Numbered from the stretch's first letter, positions 19,734-29,380 are shown. The stretch is DNA of 64,000 nucleotides from Hydrogenophaga taeniospiralis CCUG 15921 (GCF_001592305.1 NZ_BCWR01000005.1:1-64000); one strand, 5' to 3'. Numbers and translations are program-made. Notes: generated by a model not told the origin, from the sequence alone.

Positions 19734-20957
19734 GTGGCCGAATTCCTCATGCCCTCGCTGGGCGCCGACATGGAAACGGGCAAGGTGGTCCAGTGGCTGG
19801 TAAAGCCGGGTGACCGCGTGAAGCCGGGCGACGTCGTGGCCGTGGTGGAAACCCACAAGGGCGCGATCGACGTGGAGATCTTCCTCGACGGCGTGATCGA
19901 TCAACTGGCGGCGCTGGATCAGGAGATGCCGGTGGGCGCGGTGCTGGCGCAGGTGAGGCCACAGGGTGAGGGTGTGCCCGATGCACCGGCACCGGAGCGG
20001 CGCGGAGTCGGGGCGCCCATGGTCGAACCGGGCGGGCCGCGTGCCCTCCCGGTGTCCGTGATGCCGGTACCGCCCCCCCCGCAGGTCGGGCCGCCGGTGC
20101 GCGTGCGGGTCAGCCCGGCGGCGCGGCAGCGCGCGCGGGCGCTGGGTCTGAACCCCGATGCCTTGCCTGGCAGTGGGGTGGGCGGCATGGTTTCGCTTCG
20201 GGACGTGGATCGTGCCGCGGCACAGGCGAAGCCTGCGCCGGATCGGGCCGCCACCGCGGCGGCTGCGCCGCACCCGCGCGCCGGTGGCTTTGACGCCGCC
20301 CAGATGCGCCAGGCCATCGCGGCCGCCATGAGCCGCTCCAAGCGCGAGATTCCGCACTACTACCTCAGCGACAGCATCGACTTCACGGCGGCCAGGGACT
20401 GGCTGGAGGCATGGAACCGCGAGCGGGCGCCCGAGCAGCGCCTGCTGGGCGCGGTGCTGCTGCTCAAGGCCACGGCACGGGCCCTGTGCGAGGTGCCCCA
20501 GCTCAACGGCTTCTACGAAAACGGCGCCTTCCGGGCCGCGTCGGGCATTCACGTCGGCTGGGCGATTGCCCTGCGCGGCGGGGGGCTGGTGGCACCCGCC
20601 ATCCACGACGCCGATCGGGCCTCCTTGGGCGAACTGATGGCGGCCCTGAGCGACCTGGTGCAGCGCGCCCGCACCGGCCGCCTGCGCAGTTCCGAGCTGA
20701 CCGACCCGACCATCACCGTCACCAGCCTGGGCGAGCGTGGCGCGCAAAGTGTGCTGGGCGTGATCTACCCGCCGCAGGTCGCCATCGTCGGTTTCGGCCG
20801 TGTGGTGCAGCTTCCCTGGGTGGTGGATGGCCAGGTGCAAGTGCGCCCGGTGGTGAACGTCACGCTCGCCGCGGACCACCGCGCCAGCGACGGGCACCTG
20901 GGGGGCCGGCTGCTGGCGGCCATTGAGCGGGCCCTGCAATCACCCCAAGACCTTTGA
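19734..20957 (+). CDS. Dihydrolipoamide acyltransferase (E2 component)
   Basis: 407 residues, GTG start. One lipoyl domain (about 1-75) carries the lipoylated lysine in VVETHKGAIDVE (Lys42; the family usually reads ETDK). A Pro-rich linker follows, then a peripheral subunit-binding domain (about 122-160, VSPAARQRARALGLNPDAL with GSGVGG). The acyltransferase domain ends with ADHRASDG (catalytic His382 and Asp386). It transfers the acyl group from lipoyl to CoA. No E3 gene follows, so a lipoamide dehydrogenase from elsewhere must be shared. An acyl carrier protein gene comes 18 bases later. Confidence 0.9.
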   Translation: MAEFLMPSLGADMETGKVVQWLVKPGDRVKPGDVVAVVETHKGAIDVEIFLDGVIDQLAALDQEMPVGAVLAQVRPQGEGVPDAPAPERRGVGAPMVEPGGPRALPVSVMPVPPPPQVGPPVRVRVSPAARQRARALGLNPDALPGSGVGGMVSLRDVDRAAAQAKPAPDRAATAAAAPHPRAGGFDAAQMRQAIAAAMSRSKREIPHYYLSDSIDFTAARDWLEAWNRERAPEQRLLGAVLLLKATARALCEVPQLNGFYENGAFRAASGIHVGWAIALRGGGLVAPAIHDADRASLGELMAALSDLVQRARTGRLRSSELTDPTITVTSLGERGAQSVLGVIYPPQVAIVGFGRVVQLPWVVDGQVQVRPVVNVTLAADHRASDGHLGGRLLAAIERALQSPQDL

Positions 20958-20975
20958 AAAGGCATCGAGACCACC

Positions 20976-21856
<881 letters not shown>

Positions 21857-21868
21857 GTCCCGGGAAGA

Positions 21869-21903
21869 ACACCAACCCACTCTGAAAAAGGGTGGTTTGG
21901 TGT
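21869..21903. other. Hairpin after the collagen-like gene
   Basis: ACACCAA-C-CCAC, an 11-base loop, GTGG-T-TTGGTGT: eleven pairs with one internal mismatch. It lies 12 bases past the stop and ahead of maiA. No T run follows the stem, so termination is plausible but unproven. Confidence 0.4.
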
Positions 21904-21943
21904 GCCGGGACAGGGCCGGCCAACCCGTTTATCCTTGGCGGCC

Positions 21944-22585
21944 ATGAAGCTCTACAACTACTTCCGATCCTCGGCCTCGTTCCGTGTGCGCATCGCGCTC
22001 GCGCTCAAGGGGCTGGCTTACGAATACGTGCCGGTGCACCTGGCCAAGGGCGAACACAAGCGGCCCGCGTTCGGCGACATCGCTGTCGAAGGCCTGGTGC
22101 CGGTGCTGGAGCTGGACGACGGCACGCGCCTGTCGCAGTCGATGGCGATCATCGAATACCTCGACGAGGTGCACCCCGTGCCCGCGCTGGTGCCGGCGGA
22201 CCCCATCGCCCGGGCCCGCGTGCGCGCGCTGGCGCAGGTGATCGCCTGCGAGATCCATCCCGTGAACAACCTGCGGGTGCTCAAGTACCTGAGCCATGAG
22301 CTCAAGGTGGACGAGCAGGCCAAGAACACCTGGTACCGGCACTGGGTGCGTACCGGGCTGGAGGCCTTCGAGCGACAGCTGGCGCTGGGTCCGACATCCA
22401 CGTTCTGTTTTGGCGACACGCCCACGCTGGCCGACTGCTGCCTGGTGCCGCAGATCTTCAACGCCCGGCGCTTCGACACACCGCTCGACGGCCTGCCCCG
22501 CACCATGGCCGCGTTCGACGCCTGCATGGCCCTGCCCGCGTTCCAGCAGGCGCAACCCTCGGCCTGCCCGGACAACGAGGCCTGA
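21944..22585 (+). CDS. maiA: Maleylacetoacetate isomerase (zeta-class glutathione S-transferase)
   Basis: 213 residues. The zeta-class active-site motif SSASFRVRIALALKG (about 8-22; SSCxxRVRIAL in the family, with Ala for Cys here) is followed by LVPVLELDDGTRLSQSMAIIEYLDE, which binds glutathione, and the TLADCCLVPQIFNARRF helix. It isomerises maleylacetoacetate or maleylpyruvate to the fumaryl form in tyrosine/homogentisate or gentisate degradation. The Cys to Ala change is worth noting. Its stop overlaps the pgeF start (TGATG). The FAH-family hydrolase at 6 kb would be a logical partner but is far away. Confidence 0.87.
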   Translation: MKLYNYFRSSASFRVRIALALKGLAYEYVPVHLAKGEHKRPAFGDIAVEGLVPVLELDDGTRLSQSMAIIEYLDEVHPVPALVPADPIARARVRALAQVIACEIHPVNNLRVLKYLSHELKVDEQAKNTWYRHWVRTGLEAFERQLALGPTSTFCFGDTPTLADCCLVPQIFNARRFDTPLDGLPRTMAAFDACMALPAFQQAQPSACPDNEA

Positions 22586-23418
22586 TGCCCCTGCGCGCAG
22601 AAGACGGGATCGTTCCCGAATGGCCAGCGCCGCCGGGGGTGCGCGCCTTGTTCACCACCCGCTCGGGCGGCGTGTCCGCGCCACCGTTTGACAGCTTCAA
22701 CCTCGGCGACCATGTGCGCGACGCGCCCGACCGCGTGGCGGCCAACCGCGCGCGGCTGGGCGAGCGCATCGCGGCCCGCCCCGTGTTTCTTCAGCAGGTG
22801 CACGGGACCACCGTGGAGGTGCTCGACGCGGGCACGCCCGACGGCACGGTGGCCGATGCCTGCCTGAGCACCCGCAGCGGCGTGGCCTGCACCATCATGG
22901 TCGCGGACTGCCTGCCGGTGCTGTTCACGAACAGCGCCGGCACGGTGGTGGCGGCGGCACATGCGGGCTGGCGCGGCCTGGCCGGCGTGGATGCGAAACC
23001 CACGGGGCAGGGCGTGCTGGAGACCACGGTCGCTGCCTTTGTACGGGCGGTTCAGCAGATGGATCCGTCGGCCGATCGGGGCCGTGTGACCGCCGACCTG
23101 CTCGTCTGGCTGGGGCCGTGCATCGGGCCCGAAGCGTTCGAGGTGGGGCCCGAGGTGAGAGCCGCTTTCGTGCAGAGCGATCCAGCGGCCCAGCATGCTT
23201 TTGTGCTGCACCCGGCGGGTGGCGGGAAGTACCTGGCGAACCTGTCGGCGCTGGCCCGGCTGCGGCTGCAGGCCATGGGCATCACCCGCATCCACGGCAA
23301 CGACGGCACCCCCGCCTGGTGCACCGTGACACAGTCCTTACGTTTCTTTTCGCACCGCCGCGACGCTGTCCGTCTGGGCAGCACCGGGCGCATGGCTGCC
23401 TGCATCTGGCGAGGATGA
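22585..23418 (+). CDS. pgeF: Peptidoglycan editing factor PgeF (laccase-domain, YfiH family)
   Basis: 277 residues with all family landmarks: LFTTRSGGVSAPPFDSFNLGDHV near the N-terminus, QQVHGTTV, VADCLPVLF, AAAHAGWRGLAGV (zinc His) and WLGPCIGPEAFEVG (zinc Cys). Members act on purine nucleosides in vitro and prevent misincorporation into peptidoglycan precursors; rluD-pgeF adjacency is common elsewhere but not seen here. Translation is coupled to maiA by the TGATG overlap. The last 81 bases overlap, on the opposite strand, the end of a small membrane-protein gene. Confidence 0.9.
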   Translation: MPLRAEDGIVPEWPAPPGVRALFTTRSGGVSAPPFDSFNLGDHVRDAPDRVAANRARLGERIAARPVFLQQVHGTTVEVLDAGTPDGTVADACLSTRSGVACTIMVADCLPVLFTNSAGTVVAAAHAGWRGLAGVDAKPTGQGVLETTVAAFVRAVQQMDPSADRGRVTADLLVWLGPCIGPEAFEVGPEVRAAFVQSDPAAQHAFVLHPAGGGKYLANLSALARLRLQAMGITRIHGNDGTPAWCTVTQSLRFFSHRRDAVRLGSTGRMAACIWRG

Positions 23419-23643
23419 GGGCCCCAGCGCTTGCTGGCGGAGCGCGTCTTCGGCCGCTTCGCGCGCCTTCAGTTCCTTGCGGCGTTGCGGGGTGCGCATC
23501 AGGTAAACCACCAATGCCACCGGCAGCAAACCGTAAAGAAAGAAGGTCACAATGGCCCCGAGGACGGTGCCCGTCGTGTTGGAGGCTTCGGCCACCGCCA
23601 TCATGAGCACCACGTAGATCCAACCAATGACCACCAGATACAC
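23338..23643 (-). CDS. Small conserved-looking membrane protein, antisense overlap with pgeF
   Basis: 101 residues from a GTG at 23643. Two transmembrane helices (about 2-20 and 26-48) flank a short loop, followed by a basic/acidic cytoplasmic helix RRKELKAREAAEDALRQQ and an unstructured Ser/Ala tail. The N-terminal half (VVIGWIYVVLMMAVAEA) reads as a real membrane protein of the kind often found beside phaC in Comamonadaceae; that recollection is not checked. The ORF stays open far upstream through the antisense of phaC, which is not evidence of a longer protein. The convergent 81-base overlap with pgeF is unusual. Confidence 0.6.
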   Translation of the reverse strand: MYLVVIGWIYVVLMMAVAEASNTTGTVLGAIVTFFLYGLLPVALVVYLMRTPQRRKELKAREAAEDALRQQALGPSSSPDAGSHAPGAAQTDSVAAVRKET

Positions 23644-23676
23644 AACACGCCTTGCAGCCCGGGAGGGTTTGTCAAT

Positions 23677-23740
23677 CTGCAGAAAGCAGCCTGACAAATA
23701 TTGGGGAAAACCCGGAAATTCCCCCAAGGGATTCGATAAT
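23677..23740 (+). promoter_or_regulatory. phaC upstream region: inverted repeats and candidate -10
   Basis: Contains CTGC-N5-GCAG (23677-23689), an inverted repeat TTGGGG/CCCCAA (23701-23706 and 23722-23727) and a GATAAT -10-like box (23735-23740). CTGC/GCAG palindromes resemble described PhaR sites, but spacing differs. I found no convincing -35. Confidence 0.3.
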
Positions 23741-23778
23741 AAACCGCTGCCAAAACCATTGGACCATTGGAGACCTGC

Positions 23779-25617
23779 ATGACATCCGGGAACAACGCCC
23801 AACCCCCTTGGCTGGAGGCTGCGCAGCAGTTCCAGCAAAACCTCATCTCTCAATGGACGCAGGCGGCTCAGGCCTTTCCTGGCGCGGCCACGCAGCAGGC
23901 CCCTGAGGCCGCGGCCGACCCGTTTGCCGCTTTCAAGGCCTTCATGCCGCAAAGCGGCGCGGCCAACCCCTTTGGCATGGCCATGCCGGGCTCGGGTGGC
24001 GGGCTTGCGGGCATGAACGACCTGTTCAACCAGGCTGCCGGTCAGAAGGTCAGCTTCGATCCGGCCAAGCTGATGGAGATCCAGGCCAGCTACCTCAAGG
24101 ACGTCGCCGGTCTGTGGAACCAGGGCCTGGACGCCAAGCCGGTGGGCGACCGCCGTTTTGCCTCCGAGGCCTGGAGCAGCAATCCCGTGGCAGCCTTCGC
24201 GGCCGCCGCCTATTTGCTCAACGCCCGCACCCTGATGGCCCTGGCCGACGCGGTGCAAGGCGACGCCAAGACCCGCACGCGCGTGCGTTTCGCGGTGCAG
24301 CAGTGGATCGACGCCAGCGCGCCGAGCAACTTCCTGGCCTTCAACGCCGAGGCGCAGAAGAAGGCGCTGGAGACCCAGGGTGAGAGCATCGCCAAGGGCA
24401 TGGCCAACCTGCTGCACGACATGAAGCAGGGCCATGTGTCCATGACGGACGAGAGCGTGTTCGAGGTGGGCAAGAACGTGGCCACCACCGAAGGCGCGGT
24501 GGTGTTCGAGAACGAACTGTTCCAGCTGATCGAATACAAGCCGCTCACGGCCAAGGTGTACGAGCGGCCGTTCCTGCTGGTGCCGCCTTGCATCAACAAG
24601 TTCTACATCCTCGACCTGCAACCCGAGAACTCGCTGATCCGCTACTGCGTGGAACAGGGCAACCGAACCTTCGTGGTGAGCTGGCGTAACCCGGACGAGT
24701 CCCTGTCGCACAAGACCTGGGACGACTACATCGAGGACGCGGTGATCAAGGCCATCGGCGTCACGCAGGACATCACCGGTGCCGAAACCATCAACGCGCT
24801 GGGTTTCTGCGTCGGCGGCACCATGCTGGGCACAGCACTGGCCGTGCTGGCCGCGCGCGGTGAAGAGCCGGTGAACTGCGCCACCTTTCTCACCACGCTG
24901 ATCGACTTCACCGACACCGGCATCCTCGACGTGTTCATCGACGAGCCCTTCGTGAAGATGCGCGAGATGCAGTTTGCCCAGGGCGGCCTCATGTCCGGGC
25001 GCGATCTGGCCACCACCTTCAGCTTCCTGCGCCCCAACGATCTGGTGTGGAACTACGTGGTGGGCAACTACCTCAAGGGCGAAACGCCGCCGCCGTTCGA
25101 CCTGCTGTACTGGAACTCCGACAGCACGAACCTGCCCGGCCCGTACTACGCCTGGTACCTGCGCCAGATGTACCTGGAAAACAACCTGGTCAAACCCGGC
25201 AAGGCCACGGTCTGCGGCGAGAAGATCGACCTGGGTAAGGTCAAGCTGCCGGTCTACATCTATGGCTCGCGCGAAGACCACATCGTGCCCATCGGTGGCG
25301 CCTATGCCAGCACGCAGGTGTTTCCCGGCAAGAAGCGCTTCGTGATGGGGGCCTCGGGCCACATCGCCGGCGTGATCAACCCGGCGAGCAAGAACAAGCG
25401 CAGCCACTGGACCGGCCCGGCGGGCAAGTTTCCGGCCGATGTCAATGACTGGATCGCCAGCGCCACGGAGCACCCCGGCAGTTGGTGGGGTGACTGGGCC
25501 GCGTGGCTCAAGCCGCAGGCTGGCAAGCAAATTGCTGCGCCCAAGACCTATGGTCGGGGCGAGACCTACGCCGCCATCGAACCGGCGCCGGGCCGCTACG
25601 TCAAAAAGAAAGCGTGA
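23779..25617 (+). CDS. phaC: Class I poly(3-hydroxyalkanoate) synthase
   Basis: 612 residues. The N-terminal third (to about 190) is the variable granule/oligomerisation region. The alpha/beta hydrolase core has the lipase-like box GFCVGG (nucleophile Cys344), GSREDHIVP (catalytic Asp) and GASGHIAGVINPA (catalytic His). It polymerises (R)-3-hydroxybutyryl-CoA on PHB granules. ATG at 23779 has GGAG at 23769-23772; an in-frame TTG at 23767 is ignored. First of a phaC-phaA-phaB cluster, with short intergenic repeats in both gaps. Confidence 0.97.
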   Translation: MTSGNNAQPPWLEAAQQFQQNLISQWTQAAQAFPGAATQQAPEAAADPFAAFKAFMPQSGAANPFGMAMPGSGGGLAGMNDLFNQAAGQKVSFDPAKLMEIQASYLKDVAGLWNQGLDAKPVGDRRFASEAWSSNPVAAFAAAAYLLNARTLMALADAVQGDAKTRTRVRFAVQQWIDASAPSNFLAFNAEAQKKALETQGESIAKGMANLLHDMKQGHVSMTDESVFEVGKNVATTEGAVVFENELFQLIEYKPLTAKVYERPFLLVPPCINKFYILDLQPENSLIRYCVEQGNRTFVVSWRNPDESLSHKTWDDYIEDAVIKAIGVTQDITGAETINALGFCVGGTMLGTALAVLAARGEEPVNCATFLTTLIDFTDTGILDVFIDEPFVKMREMQFAQGGLMSGRDLATTFSFLRPNDLVWNYVVGNYLKGETPPPFDLLYWNSDSTNLPGPYYAWYLRQMYLENNLVKPGKATVCGEKIDLGKVKLPVYIYGSREDHIVPIGGAYASTQVFPGKKRFVMGASGHIAGVINPASKNKRSHWTGPAGKFPADVNDWIASATEHPGSWWGDWAAWLKPQAGKQIAAPKTYGRGETYAAIEPAPGRYVKKKA

Positions 25618-25619
25618 TC

Positions 25620-25697
25620 ACCCCCGCAGCGCTGCGCGCTACTCCCTTCAGGGGGCAACCCGATGCGGTCCGGCAAAGCCGGTTCCGCCGGGTTCCC
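25620..25697 (+). repeat. Intergenic repeat, copy 2 of 5
   Basis: Starts CCCCCGCAGCGCTGCGCG, then a C-tract/G-tract pair, then the hairpin core CCGGCAAAGCCGGTTCCG. It fills the phaC-phaA gap. Confidence 0.75.
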
Positions 25698-25752
25698 GGC
25701 TGAGACACATCGCGCCGGACAGGATTTGTTTTTTTCGCACTAGGAGACTCTT

Positions 25753-26931
25753 ATGGAAGACATCGTCATCGTTTCAGCCGCCCGCACCGCCGTGGGCAAG
25801 TTCGGCGGCTCGCTCGCCAAGACCCCCGCCACCGAGCTGGGCAGCATCGTCATCAAGGAACTGCTGGCCCGCACCGGTCTGCCGGTGGACGCGGTGGGTG
25901 AAGTGATCATGGGCCAGGTGCTGGCGGCAGGCTGTGGCCAGAACCCGGCCCGCCAGGCCATGATGAAGGCCGGTGTGGCCAAAGAAACCCCGGCCCTGAC
26001 CATCAACGCCGTCTGCGGCTCGGGTCTCAAGGCCGTGATGCTGGCCGCGCAGGCCGTGGCCTGGGGCGACAGCGAGATCGTGATCGCTGGTGGCCAGGAA
26101 AACATGAGCGCCAGCCCGCACGTGCTCAATGGTAGCCGCGACGGCCAGCGCATGGGCGACTGGAAAATGACCGACACCATGATCGTCGACGGCCTGTGGG
26201 ACGTGTACAACCAGTACCACATGGGCATCACCGCCGAGAACGTGGCCAAGGCCCAGGGCATCACCCGCGAGATGCAGGACGCGCTGGCCGCCGGTAGCCA
26301 GCAGAAAGCCGCCGCCGCGCAAGCCGCGGGCAAGTTCAAGGACGAAATCGTCGGCGTGAGCATTCCGCAGCGCAAGGGCGACCCGGTGCTGTTCAACAGC
26401 GACGAGTTCATCAACGCCAAGACCACGGCCGAAGTGCTGGCCGGTCTGCGCCCCGCCTTTGACAAGTCCGGCTCGGTGACCGCCGGCAACGCCTCGGGCA
26501 TCAACGACGGCGCAGCCGCCGTGATGGTGATGACCGCCAAGAAAGCCGCCGCCCTGGGCCTCACGCCGCTGGCGCGCATTGCCGCCTTCGGTACCAGCGG
26601 TCTGGACCCGGCCCTCATGGGCATGGGCCCGGTGCCCGCCTCGCAGAAGGCCCTGGCCCGCGCGGGCTGGAAGGCATCCGACGTGGATGTGTTCGAACTC
26701 AACGAAGCCTTTGCCGCCCAGGCGTGCGCCGTCAACATGGCGCTGGACATCGACCCGGCCAAGGTCAACGTCAACGGCGGCGCGATCGCCATCGGCCACC
26801 CCATCGGTGCATCGGGTTGCCGCATCCTGGTGACGCTGCTGCACGAGATGCAGCGCCGCGGCGCCAAGAAGGGTCTGGCCGCGCTGTGCATTGGCGGCGG
26901 CATGGGCGTGTCCCTGGCGGTGGAGAGGTAA
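25753..26931 (+). CDS. phaA: Acetyl-CoA acetyltransferase (beta-ketothiolase)
   Basis: 392 residues, the standard size. Acylation Cys88 is in INAVCGSGLKAV. NEAFAAQACAVN, GGAIAIGHPIGASGCR (catalytic His) and ALCIGGGMG (second catalytic Cys, about 379) are intact. It condenses two acetyl-CoA to acetoacetyl-CoA, the first PHB step. AGGAG lies 8 bases upstream of the ATG. Placed between phaC and phaB, it is almost certainly the biosynthetic thiolase. Confidence 0.95.
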   Translation: MEDIVIVSAARTAVGKFGGSLAKTPATELGSIVIKELLARTGLPVDAVGEVIMGQVLAAGCGQNPARQAMMKAGVAKETPALTINAVCGSGLKAVMLAAQAVAWGDSEIVIAGGQENMSASPHVLNGSRDGQRMGDWKMTDTMIVDGLWDVYNQYHMGITAENVAKAQGITREMQDALAAGSQQKAAAAQAAGKFKDEIVGVSIPQRKGDPVLFNSDEFINAKTTAEVLAGLRPAFDKSGSVTAGNASGINDGAAAVMVMTAKKAAALGLTPLARIAAFGTSGLDPALMGMGPVPASQKALARAGWKASDVDVFELNEAFAAQACAVNMALDIDPAKVNVNGGAIAIGHPIGASGCRILVTLLHEMQRRGAKKGLAALCIGGGMGVSLAVER

Positions 26932-26933
26932 GT

Positions 26934-27013
26934 ACCCCCCCGCACCGCCTGCGGCGTCACCCCCCAGGGGGCGATGCGAGTGGCCCGGCAAAGCCGGTTC
27001 CACCGCATCCTGG
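26934..27013 (+). repeat. Intergenic repeat, copy 3 of 5
   Basis: Starts CCCCCCCGCACCGCCTGCGG, continues with CCCCCCAGGGGGCG and ends in the core CCGGCAAAGCCGGTTCCACC. It sits in the phaA-phaB gap. Confidence 0.75.
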
Positions 27014-27080
27014 GTGAAGACACCGCGTTTTCAGATCATTTTTTTAATGCCATTCGGCAACACCTAGAGGAGCACACAAC

Positions 27081-27818
27081 ATGAGTCAAAAAGTAGCGTA
27101 CGTCACTGGCGGCATGGGCGGCATTGGTACCGCCATCTGCCAACGCTTGCACAAGGAGGGCTTCAAGGTCATCGCTGGTTGCGGCCCCACGCGCGACTTC
27201 ACCAAATGGCTGGACGAACAGAAAGCCCTGGGCTACACCTTCTACGCGTCGGTGGGCAACGTGGGTGACTGGGACTCCACGGTGGAAGCCTTCACCAAGA
27301 CCAAGGCCGAGCACGGCAGCATCGACGTGCTGGTCAACAACGCCGGCATCACCAAGGACCGCATGTTCCTGAAGATGTCGCGCGAGGACTGGTCGGCCGT
27401 GATCGAAACCAACCTGAACTCCATGTTCAACGTGACCAAGCAGGTCGTGCCCGACATGGTGGAAAAAGGCTGGGGCCGCATCATCAACATCTCGTCGGTC
27501 AACGGCGAAAAAGGCCAGGCCGGCCAGACCAACTATTCGGCCGCCAAGGCCGGCATGCACGGGTTCTCCATGGCCCTGGCGCAGGAACTGGCCACCAAGG
27601 GCGTGACGGTCAACACCGTGAGCCCGGGCTACATCGGCACCGACATGGTCAACGCCATCCGCCCCGACGTCTTGGAAAAGATCGTGGCCACGGTGCCCGT
27701 CAAGCGCCTGGGCAAGCCCAGCGAAATCGCGTCCATCATTGCCTGGCTGGCCAGCGAGGAGGGCGGTTACGCCACCGGCGCTGACTTCTCGGTCAACGGT
27801 GGATTGCACATGGGCTGA
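27081..27818 (+). CDS. phaB: NADPH-dependent acetoacetyl-CoA reductase
   Basis: 245 residues, short-chain dehydrogenase. The nucleotide motif TGGMGGIG (about 9-16), LVNNAGI and the catalytic Ser (INISSVNGEKGQAGQTNYSAAK) with the YxxxK pair are present. The post-YxxxK region ELATKGVTVNTVSPGYIGTDMV is typical of PhaB. It reduces acetoacetyl-CoA to (R)-3-hydroxybutyryl-CoA for PhaC. GAGGAG precedes the ATG. Last gene of the cluster, followed by a strong terminator. Confidence 0.96.
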   Translation: MSQKVAYVTGGMGGIGTAICQRLHKEGFKVIAGCGPTRDFTKWLDEQKALGYTFYASVGNVGDWDSTVEAFTKTKAEHGSIDVLVNNAGITKDRMFLKMSREDWSAVIETNLNSMFNVTKQVVPDMVEKGWGRIINISSVNGEKGQAGQTNYSAAKAGMHGFSMALAQELATKGVTVNTVSPGYIGTDMVNAIRPDVLEKIVATVPVKRLGKPSEIASIIAWLASEEGGYATGADFSVNGGLHMG

Positions 27819-27836
27819 ACAAGCGTTTGTGAACAG

Positions 27837-27864
27837 AAAAAGCCCCGCTCGACGGGGCTTTTTT
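27837..27864. terminator. Strong Rho-independent terminator between phaB and the adhesin gene
   Basis: AGCCCCG, five-base loop CTCGA, CGGGGCT, then six T; an A run precedes the stem, so it can act in both directions. It serves phaB from the left and the convergent adhesin gene from the right. Confidence 0.9.
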
Positions 27865-27879
27865 CATGGGTGCGGCCGG

Positions 27880-29298
27880 TCAGAACCGCCAGCCAGCCCC
27901 CACGCGCACCAGATGGCGCTTGCCTGACCCTGCACCCAGACCACCGTTGAAGGTGGTGTTGCCGACCTGGCGTGCGAACGACAGGCCCACTGCCGTCTGC
28001 CCACCATAGGCAGCCACCCCCACATTCACCGTGGTCTCCCCGTCCCCAGCGGGGGCCATGGGCACCATGGCTGCCGCCTGGGCAATGCCGGCGAAGGCCT
28101 CTTTTTGAAGGGCGCCTACCCGAATGTCCGTGTGCTGGTTGGCGCTGTCCAGCGTGCGGGCGTCGCCTTCGTCAGCGTACTGGCGCACGGCCTGCTCCCG
28201 CACATCGGTGTAGTTCTTGGCTTGCCGAAGCGTGCGAGCGTCACCCGCATCGGCATACCGCTGTGCGCGATGAAGAGTGTCTGCGCTGATACCGTTGAGC
28301 TGATCCACGTTGACGGCATCGGTGCCATCCACGCCCGCTGCCACATTCGTGATGCGACGCTCGTTGCCCGCCGAGCCCACTGAAACGGTGTTGGCCTGTG
28401 TGGCGATCGAACCCGAACCCAGGGCCACGCTGTTGTCGGCCTGTGCTTGTGCGTTTGTGCCTATGCTGACGGTGTCGTTGGCGGTGATACCTGAGCCGGC
28501 ATTGAGTCCCATGGCGGTGTTGCGGTCGCCGGTGACATTTCGACCGGATACTGTTCCATTCGCGGTGTTTCCGTGGCCCGTGACGGCAACACCGGCATAC
28601 GCTCCGGTGGCGGTGTTGTAGTCGCCGGTCACCGATCCGCCTGAGGACATGCCAGTGGCGGAGTTGCCTGATCCCGTGACCCACGTGCCCGCATCCGCGC
28701 CGCTGGCGGAGTTGACGTCACCGGAGACATGAGATCCGGCTCCCGCGCCGCTGGCGGTGTTGTGGTCGCCGTTCACGAAGTTGCCTGCACTGGGTCCCAA
28801 TGCAGAGTTACCGTCGCCGGTCACGTGTTGGCCTGTTTGGGTGCCCATGGCCGAGTTGTAGTTGCCTTCCACGACCTGTCCGGCCTGTGTGCCCGACGCG
28901 GAATTCGCATGCCCGGTGACGTGTTGGCCAGCTAGTGAACCGAATGCTGAGTTGTAGGCACCCACGGAGCCCAAACCAGCGCCGGTACCGATCGAAGTGC
29001 TTTCTACGCCATTCGCTTCGGCATCGGGTCCGCATGCGAAGCTGTTGTTTCCGATGGCTGCGGCGGTAGCGGCGCCGTCCATCGCACAAACAGTCTGAGC
29101 TTGCGCGGGCGCAGCCAGCAGTGAAAGCAGTCCACAGGTGAGGGTGGAGAGAAAGACCTGGCGCGCCCCATTTGGCAAGCGGCTGTTGGGTGCGGCATCC
29201 GGGAGAGCCGCGGCGAGTGCGGAGCCGGGTTGGTCAATCAATGCGTTCATTTTTTGTTGGGTGATCATGGTGATTACGGGATTCAAAAAGGGGTTCAT
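27880..29298 (-). CDS. YadA-like trimeric autotransporter adhesin
   Basis: 472 residues. A long N-terminal leader of about 67 residues ends LAAPAQA, consistent with the extended signal of type Vc secretion. The head (about 80-330) has ten consecutive 16-residue units of the form N-(S/T)-A-x-G-x-x-(A/S)-G-x-x-V-T-G, then NTVSVGSAGNERRITNVAAG and the neck AVNVDQLNG. A coiled-coil stalk and a C-terminal four-strand YadA anchor (about the last 75 residues, ending VRVGAGWRF) follow. It should form a trimeric surface adhesin. The ATG at 29298 has GGAG six bases upstream; ATGs at 29310 and 29361 are alternatives. The LuxR-type gene upstream may regulate it. Confidence 0.88.
   Translation of the reverse strand: MNPFLNPVITMITQQKMNALIDQPGSALAAALPDAAPNSRLPNGARQVFLSTLTCGLLSLLAAPAQAQTVCAMDGAATAAAIGNNSFACGPDAEANGVESTSIGTGAGLGSVGAYNSAFGSLAGQHVTGHANSASGTQAGQVVEGNYNSAMGTQTGQHVTGDGNSALGPSAGNFVNGDHNTASGAGAGSHVSGDVNSASGADAGTWVTGSGNSATGMSSGGSVTGDYNTATGAYAGVAVTGHGNTANGTVSGRNVTGDRNTAMGLNAGSGITANDTVSIGTNAQAQADNSVALGSGSIATQANTVSVGSAGNERRITNVAAGVDGTDAVNVDQLNGISADTLHRAQRYADAGDARTLRQAKNYTDVREQAVRQYADEGDARTLDSANQHTDIRVGALQKEAFAGIAQAAAMVPMAPAGDGETTVNVGVAAYGGQTAVGLSFARQVGNTTFNGGLGAGSGKRHLVRVGAGWRF
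28474..28953 (-). repeat. Ten tandem 48-base units encoding the adhesin head
   Basis: Residues 116-275 of the adhesin are ten 16-residue units without gaps. The DNA units are diverged, so recent slippage is unlikely, but unit number is a natural point of variation. Confidence 0.75.
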
Positions 29299-29380
29299 GT
29301 CGAACTCCATGGGGTTGCTCGGGTTGGTTGGCCCGATGGCCCATGCATGTCCGGCGTTCATGAGCGCCTTTGCAATGCAT

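Noticed and set aside
18114..20939. Minus-strand open frame of 941 codons opposite E1 alpha, E1 beta and E2
   Set aside because: Its plus-strand partners are all strong family matches. The translation is His/Arg/Ala-rich without domains, the usual mirror of GC-rich genes.
23644..25530. Upstream extension of the small membrane protein through antisense phaC
   Set aside because: The extension mirrors phaC and has no independent features; only the last 101 residues look like a protein.
28474..28953. Tandem array considered as a CRISPR
   Set aside because: The units are in-frame 48-base coding repeats of an adhesin, with no conserved repeat/spacer pattern.
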